Of a stretch of DNA of 55,411 nucleotides, positions 53,440-55,411 are shown piece by piece. The stretch comes from Thermodesulfovibrionales bacterium (GTDB lineage Bacteria; Nitrospirota; Thermodesulfovibrionia; Thermodesulfovibrionales; SM23-35), in contig JASEEX010000009.1 of the NCBI GenBank assembly GCA_030019415.1, forward strand, positions 1 to 55,411, given 5' to 3'. The notes beneath the pieces were generated by a model that ran no database searches, had not been told where the DNA came from, and worked only from the letters and a program-made list of their open reading frames with translations. The position numbers and the translations under genes are program-made. The stretch's first letter is position 1, and each line of letters starts with the position of its first letter.

Positions 53440-53997
53440 CTATAATTTATCTATATTTTGACCTTCTTTGAGATCAAATTCTCCCTCCTGAATATCACAT
53501 ATCAGACCTGCTTTTTGACATGCCTTAAACATACTTCTTATTTCATAACCTTTGAGTTCATAAATCTGCTCCCGACACTTCATGTAAATGTCAAAGGAGA
53601 GAAGGGCAAGATTATCTATTCGAGAGTCTAATTCTGATAGCTCCCTGGAGAGGTCATTTTCCCTGATTTCTTTTTTTAATTCCTCTCTGATTACCTTCTT
53701 CAGAAGGAAGAGGAATGAAATAGCCTGAGAGGGCGAAAAATCCTGAATGGCTCTTACTCTTATGATATTGTCAAGATAGGTGGAAACCCTCTCGTAATTA
53801 ATTCCCTTAAGGAGCTCCCCGAATAGGTCTTCTATCCCTTGAAAAATAGTAGATCCTACAGGATTTGCAATACTGTCCTTTTGCCTTCTAAGGAATAGTG
53901 CAGTCTCAGGTGGGTAAGTCTCAATCACCACATCAAACCACTTCTTTAATATAGTGGATCTCTTTTGTGTCAGGAGATTTTCAAGCTTCACATTCAT
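53440..53997 (-). CDS. RsbRD-N-like domain protein adjacent to dsrM
   Basis: 185 aa, all-helical, no membrane segment. Resembles the RsbRD_N-type (globin-like sensor) proteins that occur beside dsrMKJOP in sulfate reducers: ILKKWFDVVIETYPPETALFL, NPVGSTIFQGIEDLF, VRAIQDFSPSQAISFLF, LLSFDIYMKCREQIYEL. Role unknown; perhaps a redox or gas sensor for the complex. AAGGA before the ATG. 217 bases separate it from dsrC. Confidence 0.82.
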   Translation of the reverse strand: MNVKLENLLTQKRSTILKKWFDVVIETYPPETALFLRRQKDSIANPVGSTIFQGIEDLFGELLKGINYERVSTYLDNIIRVRAIQDFSPSQAISFLFLLKKVIREELKKEIRENDLSRELSELDSRIDNLALLSFDIYMKCREQIYELKGYEIRSMFKACQKAGLICDIQEGEFDLKEGQNIDKL

Positions 53998-54203
53998 TCC
54001 AAGTCCTTATGACTTAAAAGAGACCATTATTTATAAAAAATAAAATGTAATTTGTCAACTTAAAATTTAATTATATTAATCTTCTACATAAAGAAACAAA
54101 ACTATTTTGATAACATCACAAAAGGGAGGATACAAATCAGTTCCCCCCCTTTGTAAGAAAAGGCTCAGAGAGTAAAGATTATTTTTACTTTTACTTAAAC
54201 CCT

Positions 54204-54225
54204 GCTGCCGTATATTATACGCAGC
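54204..54225 (-). promoter_or_regulatory. Hairpin overlapping the dsrC stop
   Basis: GCTGCGTAT / ATACGGCAGC with one bulged base, containing the last dsrC codons and the stop. It could protect the dsrC 3' end or reduce read-through into the downstream genes; no strong T run follows. Confidence 0.55.
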
Positions 54226-54550
54226 CTGTTGGTTTTGGAAGCCCGGCGAATTTACATGCCTGTTTTGCAGGTCCCCCCGGGAAGAGCTGGTAGAGATACT
54301 TAGTATTCCCCTTCTCTGGACCAAAAGCCTTAGCCATCTCCTTAACGAGCATCTTTATAGGGGGAGCAATCTGATATTTAATGTAATAATCTCTGAGGTA
54401 CCTGATTAACTCCCAGTGCCGATCGTCAAGTTCAACTCCCTCCATCTTGGCAAGTTCGGGAGCCATTCCTTCTTCCCATGCCTCCCAGTCCTGAAGAAAA
54501 CCGTCCTCATCCATATCATACTCTTTTCCCTTATACGGCCACTTTGGCAT
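54215..54550 (-). CDS. dsrC: DsrC/TusE-family sulfur carrier
   Basis: 111 aa. The C-terminal arm has both cysteines, Cys99 and penultimate Cys110 (QACKFAGLPKPTGCV), as in true DsrC that forms the trisulfide substrate of DsrK; TusE has one. DWEAWEEGMA and the HTH-like DDRHWELIRYLRDYYIKYQIAPP are conserved. AGGAGG before the ATG. First gene of the dsrC-RsbRD-dsrMKJOP cluster. Confidence 0.97.
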   Translation of the reverse strand: MPKWPYKGKEYDMDEDGFLQDWEAWEEGMAPELAKMEGVELDDRHWELIRYLRDYYIKYQIAPPIKMLVKEMAKAFGPEKGNTKYLYQLFPGGPAKQACKFAGLPKPTGCV

Positions 54551-55007
54551 ATTCTACCTCCTTTTTAATTTTTAGAATTTTTTCTGAGGAAGAAATCTTC
54601 CGTCAGCATATTACCACACATTTGTGAATCTTTCAAGATTAAAAATACCTTGTTTTGTGCGGTATGAGTCATCAACTTTAATTTTAGTTTAGCAAAAATT
54701 TATAACCTATTGAAATATAATGCAATTTCGTACATCCGTGATGTCATTCCCGCGAAGGCGGGAATCCAGTAAAATCAACGCTTCTGGATTCCTGCTTCCG
54801 CAGGAATGACGGAAATTTGCTAAACTACACAACTTTAAAATAAAGCTGAAAATAGTTCAAATAAAAAAAATTTATGAATAAATAAATTTTTTGCCCCTTT
54901 TTGAACCTTAACTTTTGTGTAATTTGATTTAAACTAAAACAATCTCGAAAAAAAAGTCAACATGAAATTAAAATTATTAGATGAACTAAAGTTATTTTAT
55001 CCCGCAT
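54551..55007. other. 457-base non-coding region upstream of dsrC
   Basis: Very AT-rich except for a palindromic element at 54683-54829. The dsrC Shine-Dalgarno is at the left end. No ORF of note; the dsrC promoter is expected in 54560-54680 but no consensus pair stood out. Confidence 0.6.
54683..54829. mobile_element. Miniature palindromic element upstream of dsrC
   Basis: Terminal repeats TTTAGTTTAGCAAA (54683-54696) and TTTGCTAAACTACA (54816-54829), 13 of 14 matching. Inside is the widespread palindrome GTCATTCCCGCGAAGGCGGG... with CCGCAGGAATGAC (54743-54810). CAACTTTAA flanks at 54673-54681 and 54830-54838, as a 9-bp target duplication would. No ORF. Confidence 0.72.
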
Positions 55008-55411
55008 TTAACGGGTGAGCAGTGAACGTGTCTTTTCCCCTTCCATTCTCACAATCTCAGCAATATATTTCTGAGTTTCCCCTATCCTCTCCAGCATCTG
55101 GCCTTGCTTTTCTGACCTCTCGTCCATCTTTGAAATGAGGGCCATTGTATCCCTGTGAACCTCCATTATAAGACTCTCTGTCCTTTCCCTGCTTTCTATT
55201 ATCAAGCGATCTGTCCTTTTGTCACCTTCTTCTATAAGGTTGCTAATCCCCTTGTTACCTTCTTCTATAAGGCCGTTAGTCCTATTATTACCTTCTTCTA
55301 TAAGGTTGCTAATCCATTTATTGCCTTCCTCTATAAGGTTGCTGACCCTATTATTGCCTTCTTCTATAAGGCCGTTAGTCCTATTATTACCTTCTTCTAT
55401 AAGGTTGCTAA
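55008..55411 (-). CDS. Coiled-coil protein with 11-residue repeats (5' end off the window)
   Basis: At least 133 residues, open to the window end; an ATG at 55205 is internal to the open frame. From the right edge the chain reads an 11-residue unit of the type NLIEEGNNRTN / GLIEEGNNRVS, six or more copies, then diverged units (RLIIESRERTE, SLIMEVHRDTM) and a helical tail ending TRSLLTR. Hendecad repeats form right-handed or straight coiled coils. No membrane segment in the part seen. Function unknown. Confidence 0.7.
   Translation of the reverse strand, partial: SNLIEEGNNRTNGLIEEGNNRVSNLIEEGNKWISNLIEEGNNRTNGLIEEGNKGISNLIEEGDKRTDRLIIESRERTESLIMEVHRDTMALISKMDERSEKQGQMLERIGETQKYIAEIVRMEGEKTRSLLTR
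55180..55411. repeat. 33-bp tandem repeats encoding hendecads
   Basis: About seven copies of a 33-bp unit built on AACCTTATAGAAGAAGGT (minus strand), some alternating in 66-bp pairs (units with GGCCTT versus AACCTT). They continue past the window. Confidence 0.85.

Noticed and set aside
55206-55411. Regular 33-bp repeats as a CRISPR array
   Set aside because: No unique spacers; units are contiguous, in frame and code hendecads.

Overview
The window reads as a chromosome segment of a free-living anaerobic bacterium with dissimilatory sulfur metabolism. A complete dsrMKJOP membrane complex, preceded by dsrC, lies on the minus strand at the right (48271-54550). A selenocysteine formate dehydrogenase starts at the left edge. 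Other markers are dapL (LL-DAP aminotransferase lysine route), a sulfide-dependent-type Thi4, short-form ThiC, LarB, RNase J and two heptosyltransferases, which imply a Gram-negative envelope. Moderate-to-low GC, AGA/AGG-dominated arginine codons and gene content fit a Nitrospirota (Thermodesulfovibrio-like) or Desulfobacterota genome. I favour Nitrospirota, but this is inference from family resemblance and not a phylogeny.

Layout. 1-2306: Sec-formate dehydrogenase and divergent LysR regulator, then a HAD phosphatase. 2393-8833: LPS-core genes (heptosyltransferase, and a heptosyltransferase-GmhB fusion) flanking a type ISP restriction-modification gene split by a hicBA toxin-antitoxin pair. 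8945-11806: ribulose monophosphate genes hxlA-hxlB, a phosphoribosyltransferase and ftsY, convergent with a class A PBP. 13895-18240: leuD-leuB, tRNA-Asn, a decayed RAYT-type transposase, argD-argF. 18282-22905: rlpA, rnj, an internally deleted uppP and ftsK. 22941-33002: rtcA, rpiB-glyA, nrdR, tilS, gltX, a foreign-looking glnS, gpsA-larB. 33035-36015: TPP riboswitch with terminator controlling thi4-thiC-thiD. 36101-43900: an insertion element, radA, a lipoprotein, dCMP deaminase, sugar epimerase, folK, a B12/radical SAM protein, dapL, and a TPR/cyclic-nucleotide-binding protein. 43937-47288: a histidine kinase, a sigma-54 activator and a secreted Lys/Ala/Pro-rich protein with its own consensus sigma-54 promoter. 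47331-48151: TusA-like protein and DedA protein. 48271-54550: dsr operon. 55008-end: an 11-residue-repeat coiled-coil protein running off the window.

How the parts fit. DsrC carries sulfur as a trisulfide, and DsrMKJOP links its reduction to the quinone pool and periplasmic cytochrome. Formate dehydrogenase could feed electrons to the same pool. hxlAB and rpiB interconvert ribulose and hexulose phosphates (pentose supply or formaldehyde fixation). No dsrAB, aprAB or sat is in the window.

Striking points: the self-contained kinase/activator/sigma-54-promoter/secreted-protein circuit; the hicBA cassette inside a restriction gene; two miniature transposon-like palindromic elements with apparent target duplications; palindromic repeats inserted in frame in several proteins; and a recurrent leaderless-promoter pattern (TATAAT-like box 6-9 bases before an ATG, no Shine-Dalgarno).
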